Shown here piece by piece: positions 25,401 through 35,413 of a stretch of 64,000 nucleotides of DNA. Numbering within the stretch: position 1 is the first letter of the stretch; each line of letters opens with the position of its first letter. The stretch covers positions 310,001-374,000 of the forward strand of contig JAHCVI010000003.1 of assembly GCA_019096155.1 (NCBI GenBank), given 5' to 3'. The translations under genes and the position numbers were made by a program. This DNA comes from Staphylotrichum longicolle. Lineage: Eukaryota > Ascomycota > Sordariomycetes > Sordariales > Chaetomiaceae. The notes under the pieces are model-generated. The model saw only the letters and a list, made by a program, of their open reading frames with translations, made no database searches and had not been told where the DNA came from.

Positions 25401-25676
25401 CTCTCCATGGGCGACGGCGACGACGCCTCCAACGAGCTGCTGCACTTCATCAAGGCGCTGACCAGCCGGCTCGTCGCCCGGCGCGACTACGAGCTGGCGC
25501 AGGCGTGGATGACGGTGTTTTTGCGGCTGCACTTTGACCTGGTCATGGCCAACGACGAGCTGCTGGCGGCGCTGGGCGAGTGGAAGGAGTACCAGGCGAA
25601 GGAGCGCGAGAGGCTGGATGACCTGGTCGGGTATTGCGGGGGCGTGGTTGGGTTTTTGCGGAGTCCGCGGACGTGA
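22402..25676 (+). CDS. UTP21: U3 snoRNP / SSU-processome WD40 protein Utp21 (WDR36)
   Basis: Nucleolar WD40 scaffold of the UTP-B subcomplex needed for pre-18S rRNA processing. Exons are 22402-22512, 22580-25271 and 25336-25676, giving 1047 residues (yeast Utp21 is about 940). The N-terminal basic segment TKRQKV precedes two WD40 propellers; repeats are visible as WVEIWNVSTGKL, GDVTFWDLNKGG, NSLKSWIFD, GKVKFWDFVTGNL and SIIRVWDLPTSHL. The Utp21-specific C-terminal domain starts near residue 800, with ADMMTLSLVPKIRWQTLLHID and TDFLEHLKSLPPSAADLELRSL, the latter rebuilt across intron 2. Both introns use GTAAG-type donors. The start is the first ATG before the conserved TIFAPFR/TIGLVS junction. 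Confidence 0.95.
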
Positions 25677-25936
25677 GCACGTTAGATATCAAAGGGAGAA
25701 TCCAAAGCAAGTCTATTCCAAGTATTCCGGGTATCTATACTTTATCCTGACGTTTGTCGTCGGGTATCTCTATTTTCGTCTTATGGGGGGCGTGTCCTAG
25801 GGTATCCATTACCTCGTCATCGTAAGACTAAACTCTATCAAGCCCCAACACCTACCCAAACACATAATCCAAAAACCGATGGAACGCGTTGCTAAGGTTC
25901 GGTTAGTAAAGGGCCAACAATGGGGGTTGGGGGCGC
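25677..25936. other. Convergent 3' spacer UTP21 / permease
   Basis: 260 bp of T/A-richer DNA shared by the two 3' UTRs. No feature is seen. Confidence 0.5.
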
Positions 25937-27801
25937 CTACTCGGATGGAGTCGGTACATATGTCTTCTCATACTCGTTGATCTCGTCCAGGTTCTTCAAC
26001 AAGTCGACTTCCTCGGGCTCGTAGATCTTTGTCTTCTTGAAGATCTTCCACCCGACGTAAAGAACGGGGCAGATGCCAAGCATGGCATACCTGTCTCTCC
26101 TCGTCAGCACTTCCCCCACTCTCATCCTTTCCTAGGGAAACACTCACGAGAACAAAAACGTCGGCACGTCCCACTTGCCCGGCAAGAACACCGTGTAACC
26201 CCCCACAAACGCCATGACAGAGCACCCCACCAGCCCATACCACGCCGCGAACGGCTGCAGCCTCGCCCTGTACGGCAGCGTCCCGCGGTCGACCCCTTGC
26301 GCCTTGAGCGCGGCATGGAACCGCAGATACGTCACGCAAATGACGCTAAAGTTGATGAGCTGGCTCACGGTCATCAGGCTCACGAACCACTGCAGCACGA
26401 CGGCGGCATCATTCGACACCTGCAGGAAAGCGAGCAGCGCGAAGGCCAGCACGACGCCCACGGCGTAGACGGGCACGCCCTTGGCGTTGCACTTGAGAAA
26501 CACGCGCGGCGCCTTCCCCTCGAGCGCCATGCCGTACAGCGACCGCGAGGCGCAGTAGACGTAGCTGTTGCCCGCGGAGAAGGCGGCGGTGAGGACCATG
26601 GCGTTGACAATGTCCGGCAGGACGCGGATGCGCAGCCTGTTCATGGCGACGACGTACGGGGAGGCGGCGGCGCCCGGGGCGCCCGAGCTGAAGGCGAGCT
26701 TCATCTCCTCGTCGTTGGAGGGGACAAGGATGCCGACGGCGAGGGAGCCCAGGACGAAGAAGGCGGTGAGGCGGTAGAAGACGGCGTTAAAGGCGCGGGG
26801 CATGACCACGCGCGGGTTCTCGGCCTCGCCGGCGGCCATGGCGACGTAATCCGGGCCGGCGATGGTGAAGGAGGCCTGGATGAGGCACTGCAAAAACCCC
26901 AAGAAGCGGCCCAGGTTGCCGGAGTGGTACAGTTCCACAAACGCGCCGGGCTCACGCCACGCGCGGAAGCCGAAGCGGTCGTGGAGCGGGTTGCCGCCGA
27001 GCATGACGACCAAGGTGAAGAAGAGGAGGGCAACTATGAGGAGGACTTTGCCAATGGCGGCCCAGAACTCGACTTCGCCGTACCATTTGACGGCGAGAAG
27101 GTTGACGAGGCTGGAGGAGTTAGTTAAGAGCTCTGTGTCATGGGAAAGGGGGCCTAGGGTGGCCTACCCGTAAAGGACGATCATGATGGCAATGATGCCA
27201 CCCGCAGGCACGGCGTCGCTCCAGTAGTGGATGATGACATTACACGCGGTGATCTCGAACGGCACCATGGCAGCTTCGAAAATGAAGAAGTTCCAACCGG
27301 CGGCAAAGCCAAAGGCCTCGTCGACGTAGCGGCCGGCGAAACGGATAAAGGGCGACGAGATGGGCAGGTAGGTCACCATCTCGGCCATGCCCACCGTTAT
27401 GGCGAGAATGAAGGAGCACCTAAGCTGCCGGTTGGCCACGGATTGGTGATGACGACGGGAATGGGGGGACACGTACCATAGCGTGAACGCAATGAACAAG
27501 CTCGCGGGCCCGCCGTTGAGCACGCCCTTGCCGATCTGGACATAGAGCGCGGTACCAATGGTACCTCCGATGCCTAAACCCAAGACAGTCAGCCTCATGT
27601 CGTGACAACGGAGGTCTGGTGGGTCGTACCAATCAGCTGGATGTGGCGTGACTTGAGCGTGCGATGAGTGTTGTCGCCCGGGGCGACACTACGAACCGAG
27701 GCGCTCTCGGGTGAGGTGTTGCTGGTGATGCCCTTCTCATTTGTCTCCTTGAGAGACGGAGAGCGGCGGTTGCCCTCTATGTCTACGGCTGACGATGCCA
27801 T
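25937..27801 (-). CDS. Amino-acid permease, fungal AAT/APC family
   Basis: Plasma-membrane proton-coupled amino-acid transporter with about 12 transmembrane helices; 545 residues. Exons are 27801-27630, 27573-27477, 27419-27168, 27110-26148 and 26090-25937, and all four introns are 56-57 bp. The first helix carries the substrate-backbone motif GIGGTIGTALYVQIG. Further hallmarks are AEMVTYLPISSPFIRFAGRY, the helix-6 segment FTIAGPDYVAMAAGEAENPR, and NSYVYCASRSLYGMALEGKAP. The cytosolic tail ends EINEYEKTYVPTPSE, a segment shared by Dip5/Gap-like permeases. Resemblance is closest to the dicarboxylic/general amino-acid permease branch, but substrate cannot be fixed. The cytosolic N-terminus of about 55 residues is Ser/Thr-rich, as expected for regulated endocytosis. 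Confidence 0.93.
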
Positions 27802-29140
27802 AGTTTCGAGACTAGGGCAACGGGAGACCTATGATCCTCAGGCTGTGCTGTTGCGGAGATGCCTAGGCGGTGATCCCAGCGAACCAACCTTCAGTAGATC
27901 TGCTTGAGAAGAAGAGAAAAGAACTCGACGACAAAGGTCATGGGCGGCGGTATTTGTTGGCTAGTCCCCCCTTAAAAGGTTGCGAATGATAGCAAAGCTG
28001 TTCCGGGTACCGAGTCCGAGCCAGAGACGAGGATTGGGTGTTGATATACTTTAGTCAGAGAGATCCGGACGGGGGATCTGAGGGGCCACCAGAATCGAGG
28101 GTCCTGGGTCCGCGGGGGATAAGAAAATTTGACGCCTGGGGCGAAGGGTCCAACACGCGGGAGGTGCCGGTCTGCCGTGTCTTAAAGAATTCCAACGGGT
28201 GCGGCCACTTCTAGGTCAAGCAGGCACGCAAGGGGCCAGCGGGAGCAGCAGGGATCAGGCACGAGAAACGGCAGGTATTAGGGGAGGGTATGTGGGTTCA
28301 TGTGCAACAGAGCTTGGGCACCATCCGTGTGTTTCTCAAGCCTGCGCAAACCTGCATGTCTCCATACTAAACTTGTGCCTTGATTTTGCCCCGCCTCCAC
28401 CCTGAACCCCCGGAGAGCCCACATGGCGCCCATGGTCCGGCCGTGGGGGATCCGCATTCGGTGGTGCAACGGACACAATCCCTGTCGCCGGATGGGGCCG
28501 ACCGGCCGTTTGCTGATGCCAAGGCCGCCCGGCTCCATTGGCATGGTGCCGGAGCCGAGGAATCCAAGCCTTGACCGACGACACCTCCCGGATTGTGTCT
28601 TTCGGCGGTGAAAGGCAGTCTTTGTGAGCGTAGCTGTGTGGCAGAGTTTGCAATTGGAGGTGACGAGCTACTGCACTGAAAGAGGAAACAAGATTGCGTG
28701 AGTGGTGGAAACGGGACATTCGCAGATCACATGTGATCGCGTCTGGTTGGCAACTTGCAAAGATTCGGATAAGCATCCGAGGCGCGGCGACCTCCGACTG
28801 CAGGATGAGTGAAGTTTTTGCTTCAACAAAAAGTTCAACTGTTCCTGCCTGTTTTGTCACATGGCATGACAGTTCGTACATGGGAAAGAACAAGACGCAA
28901 AGAAACACCAAGGAAAACACGATAGCATGCAGCTGCTGCCTGCGCATCTCTTCCAGAACTGAAAACTTCGTGTTATCTATGGATGCGCTTTCAAAGTCAT
29001 CAACACCAAATGAGAAAAGCACTTCTGACAACTCCATGATCCACAGACTTTCCACCCGAATCCTTCTCACATTTCCCTCGTCAGCAACATCCACCAACAA
29101 AATCACAAAAACCGTCACCGGAGCAATTCTGCCTCCGCTC
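27802..29140. other. Permease promoter and 3' region of the 469-residue gene
   Basis: 1339 bp. The left part should hold the permease promoter; a single HGATAR site (TGATAG, 27987-27992) could bind a GATA-type nitrogen regulator, but one site is weak evidence. The right part should be the 3' UTR of the upstream minus-strand gene. A 326-codon minus-strand frame crosses this region but overlaps the end of that gene out of frame and looks fortuitous. Confidence 0.5.
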
Positions 29141-30597
29141 TCACCCCGTCCCAAGAGGCCGGCCAGTCCGGCGCAGCAGCGGAGTGATGACGGTGTTGGC
29201 AAGCAACTCGGCAACCTTCTCTGACTGCACGCCGTGCCTGCCCGCGACCTGTGCGTAAGGAAAGGTGACCTGGATCGTCTGGGCAATGTCCTGCAGGAGG
29301 TTTGGATTGGGGTCAACGCGGGCCGGCGTGGACGGCCTCATAGAAGCAGAAAGCCCGGGCACTGCTGGTGGGTGAGGTTGCTGCTTTTCCGGCGCCGGAG
29401 TGGAGCGAGGAGTAGGTACCTGCTGAGGAGAGGCCCGGAGTGGTGAGTTCTTGCTGACTTGGGTAGGGGAAAGGTGGTGGCTGGACAGCTGGCTTCCATG
29501 TTGATGTGATTGCACCGGGTCTTGCGAAAACTTGACAGACTCTTGGCCTGGCGTAGGAGGTTCTGCTGTCTGATCCTTGCGCAGTGGAGGCAAGGGTCGG
29601 GGTCCTGGAGCTGGAGAAAAAGAGCAGCTAAACGCGGGGTTCCCACTCCCTGCTGACCTGGATGATGCTGGGACTTTTGGAAATGGCTCCCCTGATTGCT
29701 GACAATGTTGTGAGGCCCCATGCCGGGCACCTGTTGCTGTGGGCGGTTCTGTGCAGGTAGGCTGGGACCCGGGGTCGAAGGCTGGTTTTGCGTAGACAGG
29801 CTGGGAAAGGAAGCCGGTGGCTGGCCATTTCTGTGTGTTGGTATCATTGGCACGAGGCTGCCGGTCGAGTACATGGCAAACGGTATGGCGTTCTGGCCGG
29901 TGAACGGGATGACCGGCGACGGCGACTGGGTTGTAGGAGTCATGTCACCGACTTCGGTCGCGCTCATGAGAACCCCTTCCGCTGAAAAGATGCGGCTGGC
30001 GTCAAATCCAGGAGTGTTTGTTGGGATGCCGTTGAAGTCGAGGTAGGAGATCTGGTCGAGAGTGACAGAAGCTTGCGACGCCGTGTTTGTGACGGGAGGT
30101 GGAGTCTGGTCTGTGTTCACAGTGGCTGCAGAAGCCGTTGGCAAAGATTGGGGCAGTTGCTTGGGCGATATGGCCTCCGAGAGTCGGCGAGGCTCAAACG
30201 GCAAAGGGGCAAACGCTTGAGGAAAGACAAAGCTGTCCAGCACCGGGAGCGACGCTCCGCGGTTCTTAAGCACCGGAGCAGGGACCGTGGGTTGGACAAT
30301 GCCGCAGAGGCTGCGGCACCGTTCGACAGGTGGAACCCGGGATGCAGCAAGAGTCTGCTGCCCAAAAAAAGGCTCATGATGAAGCGGACGCGGAGGTGGT
30401 GCCATTGGACCCTGGGCCGTGTGATTGGTGAGCTGCCCGGTCAGCTTCGTTTTCTTGACTGGGTTCGACGAGATGAACTGAACCTCATCGTCGGCGGATC
30501 TTTTCTCAGGGGCGGTCTGGGAGCATGAGTGTCGGGTATTGTCTGAAGACAGCTCCGCCTGATGTTGGGCAAGCTCTTGCTTGGGGGCCTCAGACAT
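29141..30597 (-). CDS. Disordered protein of unknown function with a short conserved-looking C-terminal domain
   Basis: Exons 30597-29658 and 29610-29141 encode 469 residues. Most of the chain is Pro/Gln/Ser/Thr-rich and likely disordered, with a nuclear-signal-like NPVKKTKLTG near residue 47 and an acidic N-terminal stretch. The last 50 residues differ: helical and ordered, with LLQDIAQTIQVTFPYAQVAG, then HGVQSEKVAELLANTVITPL. I think this resembles a small helical domain at the ends of several ascomycete proteins of unknown role; it may be helix-turn-helix-like. The 47-bp intron has two acceptors six bases apart (CTCCAG repeated), both in frame, so two isoforms differing by two residues are possible. 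A nuclear or regulatory role is a guess from composition only. Confidence 0.7.
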
Positions 30598-31442
30598 GTT
30601 GGATCAGGGCTTCGCGTCCAGAAACTCGATGGCGGCATGGGGCTGGAGAGACGGGTCAACATGGACTGGGCTGCCAGAGAAGAGGGGATATATGCTTAGT
30701 TTGTCAAAGAAGTTGGCGTCACTTTTCTGACAAGTTCTGCGTATCAGGCACTATGCATCGCGGAAAGGGCTCCATGGTCACCCGCGTCATGCCGGCTTTG
30801 CGGTGCTGCATTTCCAAGAGTGAGGTCAATGAGAGAAAACAAAGAGTAGCTAACAAGGACGGGAAAGAAATGAGCCTGGCAAGAATCTACCAAGTGTATC
30901 TGTAAAACAAAAAATTCAAGGCTGCAAGAACGTTGTTGCTGAACGGATTGCAGTGGAACACCGACGGTGACCATTCTCCACACACGGAACACACTCCTCG
31001 AAAACTGCGCCATGTGTCGAGGTTTCGATTTGTTACCCAAAGCTTGAAAATCTGCAACTTATAGCATATAGACACAGGACAACTCAATTGTGGCCTTTAA
31101 AGGTCTGAGCGAGCCATTGCTGCGTGTGCATAGTCACGTTTTTTTGGGCACATTGTTCGGTGGTTTGATTGTCAGAGGGGCCCCTGAAAAGCCAAAACAA
31201 AACACCTGCCAGCTGCCGGCCAGTTGTTGCCGCCACCTGGTGGCAGCTCTGCCCGCCCTGCCAGCCTGACCCAACAGCTTGAGCTCGGCGGGCGAGGCTG
31301 CGCTTCTGCCTTGTCAACAACCACACGACGCAGCGTATGCTGCTCTCTCCAAACAGAGTCCCAAAATCTCCCCCAACCGGCGGCTGCGCTCTCATTCTCG
31401 GCCGATAATTTCCACAACAGTTTGATCCCGAGATAAACAAAC
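30598..31442. other. Divergent promoter region, 469-residue gene / CSN6
   Basis: 845 bp between outward-facing starts. No separate gene is seen. Short pyrimidine-rich tracts occur just before the CSN6 start. Confidence 0.55.
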
Positions 31443-32835
31443 ATGGCCGACCAAGCAGCCAACGAGCTGCTGTCGACCCAGAAGGCGTCCGACTCGGGCC
31501 TGCAGGTCGTGCTCCATCCGCTGCCCATCCTCGAGATTTCCGACTTCATCGTCCGCGGCTATCAGCGCGGGTTGAAGGGTGCAGTCGTTGGGGCGCTGTT
31601 GGGCCAGCAAAATGGCCGTGAGATCACAATCGAGCACAGTTTCAGCTGCAAATCAGCCAAGAACGCAGATGGCTTCTATGAGCTCGACCAGGAATGGTTC
31701 CGGCAGCGTCTAGAGCAGAGTTCGTCCAACCCAGTCCGATTCCTAGTCACCGTGCTCACCCTACACAGTGAAACTTGTCCACAAAAGCCCCGCCCTAGAC
31801 CTCGTCGGCTGGTACTCGCTCGTTGCCAAAACCGGCCCCGCCGCCGTGCACCTCCCCATCCACCGCCAGATCAGCGCCCATAACGAGTCGGCCGTGCTGC
31901 TCGGCTTCCACATTGAAGATATGCTGGCCCCGGCCTCCGGAGATCCGCTGCCAATCACAGTATACGAGAGCAACATGGAGGCGGACGACAGCAGGGAAAC
32001 CGAGGGCGAGGACAAGGAGATGAAGGACGCAGAGGCCGCCACCAAGATGGTGCTCCGCTTCCGCAAGCTGCCCTACACCACAGAAACGGGCGAGGCCGAG
32101 ATGATTGCTATGCAGTTTGTCCGCGAAGGCGGCGCCAACGCGGCGGTGGACAGCACCGAGAAGCACATCCTCGAGCAGTTTGACAAAAAGGTCGCAGTGG
32201 ACGACGGGAAGGGTAAGCGCCGTGCCGTCGCATACGAGGAGAGCAGCAAGTCGAAAAAGGACAGCTCCGCCACATCTGCCGAACAAACGGCTGCCGACCC
32301 CGATGCCAACCTCTCGCGCGCCGAAGCCGAGTACATGTCGGCGCTCCAAGCCAAGTACAACGCCATCAAAATGATGAAATCTCGCCTTGCGCTCGTCATC
32401 ACCTACCTCCAGCGCCTCCCGTCCGGCTTTACCCAGGGGACCCAGACCACCTCGGAGGCAGCCGACGTTGCTCGGGGCTCCAACGGCGCACACACCATCC
32501 CCTCCAACACCATCCTCCGGCACATCCAAGCGCTCGTGACCAACGCCGACCTGGTCGCGCCCGCCGAGCAGGCGACGCTCGAGCGCGAGATCCAGCGCGA
32601 GACAAACGACGTCAATCTCATCGCCATGATCTCCGACCTCGTCTCCAGCGTGAACGAGGTCCGCGAGGCGGGCAAGAAGTTCCACGTTGTTGAGTCCGCG
32701 CGGCACTCACGTCACGGCAGGTCGGCGGGCCCTGGGGGGCCACAGTTTGACCCGGCCTTGCTTGCTGAGTTTGGCGGCGGCGGGGGTGGGGGGCCGAGCT
32801 TTGCTACGGCTGTTGGCGAGCTCGCAAACTATTAG
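31443..32835 (+). CDS. CSN6: COP9 signalosome subunit 6 (MPN-domain, non-catalytic)
   Basis: Subunit of the COP9 signalosome, which removes Nedd8 from cullins. Exons 31443-31719 and 31769-32835 encode 447 residues. The MPN domain starts at once: LQVVLHPLPILEISDFIVRG, ALLGQQNGREITIEHSF, then PALDLVGWYSL across the splice and LPIHRQISAHNESAVLLGFH. The zinc-binding JAMM signature (HxHx7Sx2D) is absent, as expected for Csn6 rather than the catalytic Csn5 or Rpn11. A central acidic insert (about residues 175-195) and a charged linker near 245-270 precede the helical C-terminal region that binds the other subunits. The tail is Gly-rich. The intron donor GTTCGT is weak, but the join restores conserved sequence. 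eIF3f, another MPN-minus protein, was considered; the GQQNGREITIEHSF string favours Csn6. Confidence 0.92.
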
Positions 32836-33890
32836 TGAGATTTTCCGGGGTTGTCGGGGGCTTTGGGGGCCGAGCTGCACTGGATTCTTAGATTTTGGGC
32901 TGCTCGATTCTTGGGTCTCTGATCACGTTAAAGGTTCGGGAAGGCGCGGGGCTGGTTTGAGCGGCTTGAGTGAGTACTTGAGACTTGAGAACTCGAGCCT
33001 CTGCCGTGGGCCCGGGCCCCCTTTTTTGATGAGGGGCGCATTGATGATGACTATGATGATCAAAGAATGGAAGGAGGAGTTGCATCGCACGGATGGCGTG
33101 AAGTGGCTTATCTTTGTTCAGGCGTTGGAGACGGCATGAATTCTTAAGTTACAGCAAAACCGATGGGTAGCCCGGGGGGGAAGCTTGTTGCGGCATAGAT
33201 GATGTCTTAGAACAGAGAAGTACAGGCATTCAAAATTCTGGACGATGAGGGCGCCACATGACAGCACAAACCAGCATTGGGTCCTGTCTCGATTCACAAG
33301 CTGTGATCCATCGTGATGAAAGCCACGACTTACCTCTTCCTGCCGGATCTTGGCCCAGAAGAAGAAAAGCCCCCATCACATCGGTCACTTCAGATGAGCA
33401 CGACAGGCAAGAACTATCTGGTGAATTGACCATCATCATTATTGCCTAGAGACGCACAGCCCCACTTGTTCTTGGTTCATAACCTCAGCCCATCAACGCC
33501 CACGCCGAGCCCTCAACATTGCAGTGATGACACGGGAAAGGGAAGAAACGGAGACATTTCAGTACCAAAAAACAAGACGGAAAAGAACCGAAAATCAAGG
33601 CTTGCCCATGTCTATATCCCGGTATATCACGCTCTCTAAACCCGAAACCCAAAAGCCATACAAAAGATTACCCAGAGGTGCCAGTCATTACCCATCCCAT
33701 CCATCCGTCTATACTTGTTGCTTGCTTGCGGCACACCAAAAAAACACCGTTTCAGAAGAAGGAAGAAGAAGAAGATAAAGGAAAAAAAAGCAAAAAGAGA
33801 TGAGACGCGATCCTCGCAAACCAAATCACCAACGTCACCGGGTATCAACATCCCACCCCCCCTTTTTCACACCCCCCCCCCAAAGTCGGC
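32836..33890. other. Convergent intergenic region CSN6 / dehydrogenase
   Basis: 1055 bp between two 3' ends. It includes a purine-rich A/G tract near 33760-33800 and a poly-C tract near 33870-33890. No gene is supported. Confidence 0.5.
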
Positions 33891-35413
33891 CTAAGCCTCA
33901 ATCACAACCTTCAGCACCAACCTCCCCTCCGCATCCACCGTCCGACTCGCCAGCTCAAACGCCCGATCCGCATTCTCCAGCCCCTTGAACCGATGCGTCA
34001 CCATCTCGTCCAGACACGGCAGCACCCACCCGCCCGCGGCGACCCCGGCCCTGGCCATCCTCTCCCTGGCGCACAGCAGCCTGATGCCCGTGGCGTACGT
34101 GTTGGCGTAGCGGAAGATGCCGAGGATGTCGATCTCGCGGAGGTGGGCGACCGACATGGGCAGGGTCTGGACGGGCGTGCCCATGCCGACCATGATGACC
34201 TTGCCGCCGGCGCGGGTGGCGTAGAGCGAGGTGTGCATGCAGACCTCCTTGCCGGTGCACTCGAACGTGACGTCGACGCCGTCGCTCTCGTCGTCGTCGC
34301 CGTCGACGAACTGCGAGGGGGGCGGGGCGGTCAGGGCGAGCATGTCGCCGGCGAGGGACTTGGCGTAGTCGAACTGGCTTTGCATGGAGAGGGCGCTGGC
34401 GGGCGTCATGACGCCGTCGAGCGGGGTGGAGGTGCCCGAGGAGGAGGGGCTGCCGCCGTATATTGAGGAGCAGCTGGAGGAGGTGTGGAGGGGCCGCGGG
34501 ACGACGAAGCCGTGGGTGGCGAAGCCCTTGGCAATGGCGAAGTCGACGCGGCCTTGGTCGACGTCGGCGATGGTGACGGTGGAGCAGCCGGACTGGCGCG
34601 CCATGGCGGCCGTGAGCAGGCCGACGGCGCCGGCGCCGATGACGAGGGCGCTGGAACCCGGGGTGGGCTGCGCCCGGTTGACGGCGTGGATGGCGACGGA
34701 TAACGGCTCGAGGAGGGCAGCAGCGTCGAAGGAGATGCTGTCCGGCAGTCTGAGGCGTGTTAGGATCAAGTTCTCCTCCTGAGGTCTGGAAGACGTACTT
34801 GTGACACCACGTAGCAGGGTGGTTGATGCGCTCCTGTAATGTCCCCTGGAAATGCGGCACTGATTTGGCGCTACTCCTGAACCTCATGCGCTTGCATAGG
34901 TTATAACGCCCCTTACGGCAGATGCCGCACTGGCCGCAGGGGATGCCGACCTCGAGGGCGACGCGGTCGCCGATGCTGAAGCCTGTCACCTGGGGGCCGA
35001 TGGCGACGACGACGCCCGACGACTCGTGGCCGAGCGAGAGCGGCATGCAGGCACAGAGGTCGCCATTGGCGAACTTCTTGTAGTAGCTGACATCAGACCC
35101 GCAGATGCCGGTCGTGTGAATGGCGATCTGAAGTTCGCCGATGCTGGGCTCCTCAATTGTCCTCCGTTCCTGGCGTGAGTGTTAGTCGAGAGGTCCCGAT
35201 GGCGTTGGAAATCTCCTAGCGGGGGCAGGCGTGGCGGGCCAAAATAAAACAAGACGGCCGCCCGATCCTGTGTAACCCACGGATCTGAGATCTCGAAGGG
35301 GAGCAGGGGCAAGGATGAGATAGAAAAGGCAGAAATACCATGCGCAAGTCACGCGCCCCATGGAGAACAGAAGCCTTAATGGTCGAAGCTTTGGAGGCGG
35401 CGGGTAGGTGCAT
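33891..35413 (-). CDS. Sorbitol/xylitol-type zinc dehydrogenase (MDR superfamily)
   Basis: NAD(P)-dependent polyol dehydrogenase of the medium-chain family, 434 residues, from exons 35413-35339, 35169-34799 and 34749-33891. Catalytic-zinc ligands are Cys48 (GICGSD), His73 (GHES) and Glu163 (LLEPL). A structural zinc site is intact with Cys103, 106, 109 and 117. The Rossmann motif GAGAVG is at 187-192, and Asp211-Val-Asp213 after the second strand favours NAD over NADP. Between the first and second halves of the cofactor domain (about residues 236-300) lies a Ser/Thr- and acid-rich insert absent from typical 350-390-residue members. Intron 1 is unusually long here (169 bp). The exact substrate (sorbitol, xylitol, arabitol) cannot be read from the sequence. 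Confidence 0.9.

Noticed and set aside
28336..29316. 326-codon minus-strand frame with one hydrophobic stretch
   Set aside because: Overlaps the true 3' exon of the 469-residue gene in another frame; probably its 3' UTR.
31443..32835. Catalytic JAMM metalloprotease in the MPN protein
   Set aside because: The HxHx7Sx2D residues are absent; the protein is the non-catalytic Csn6 type.
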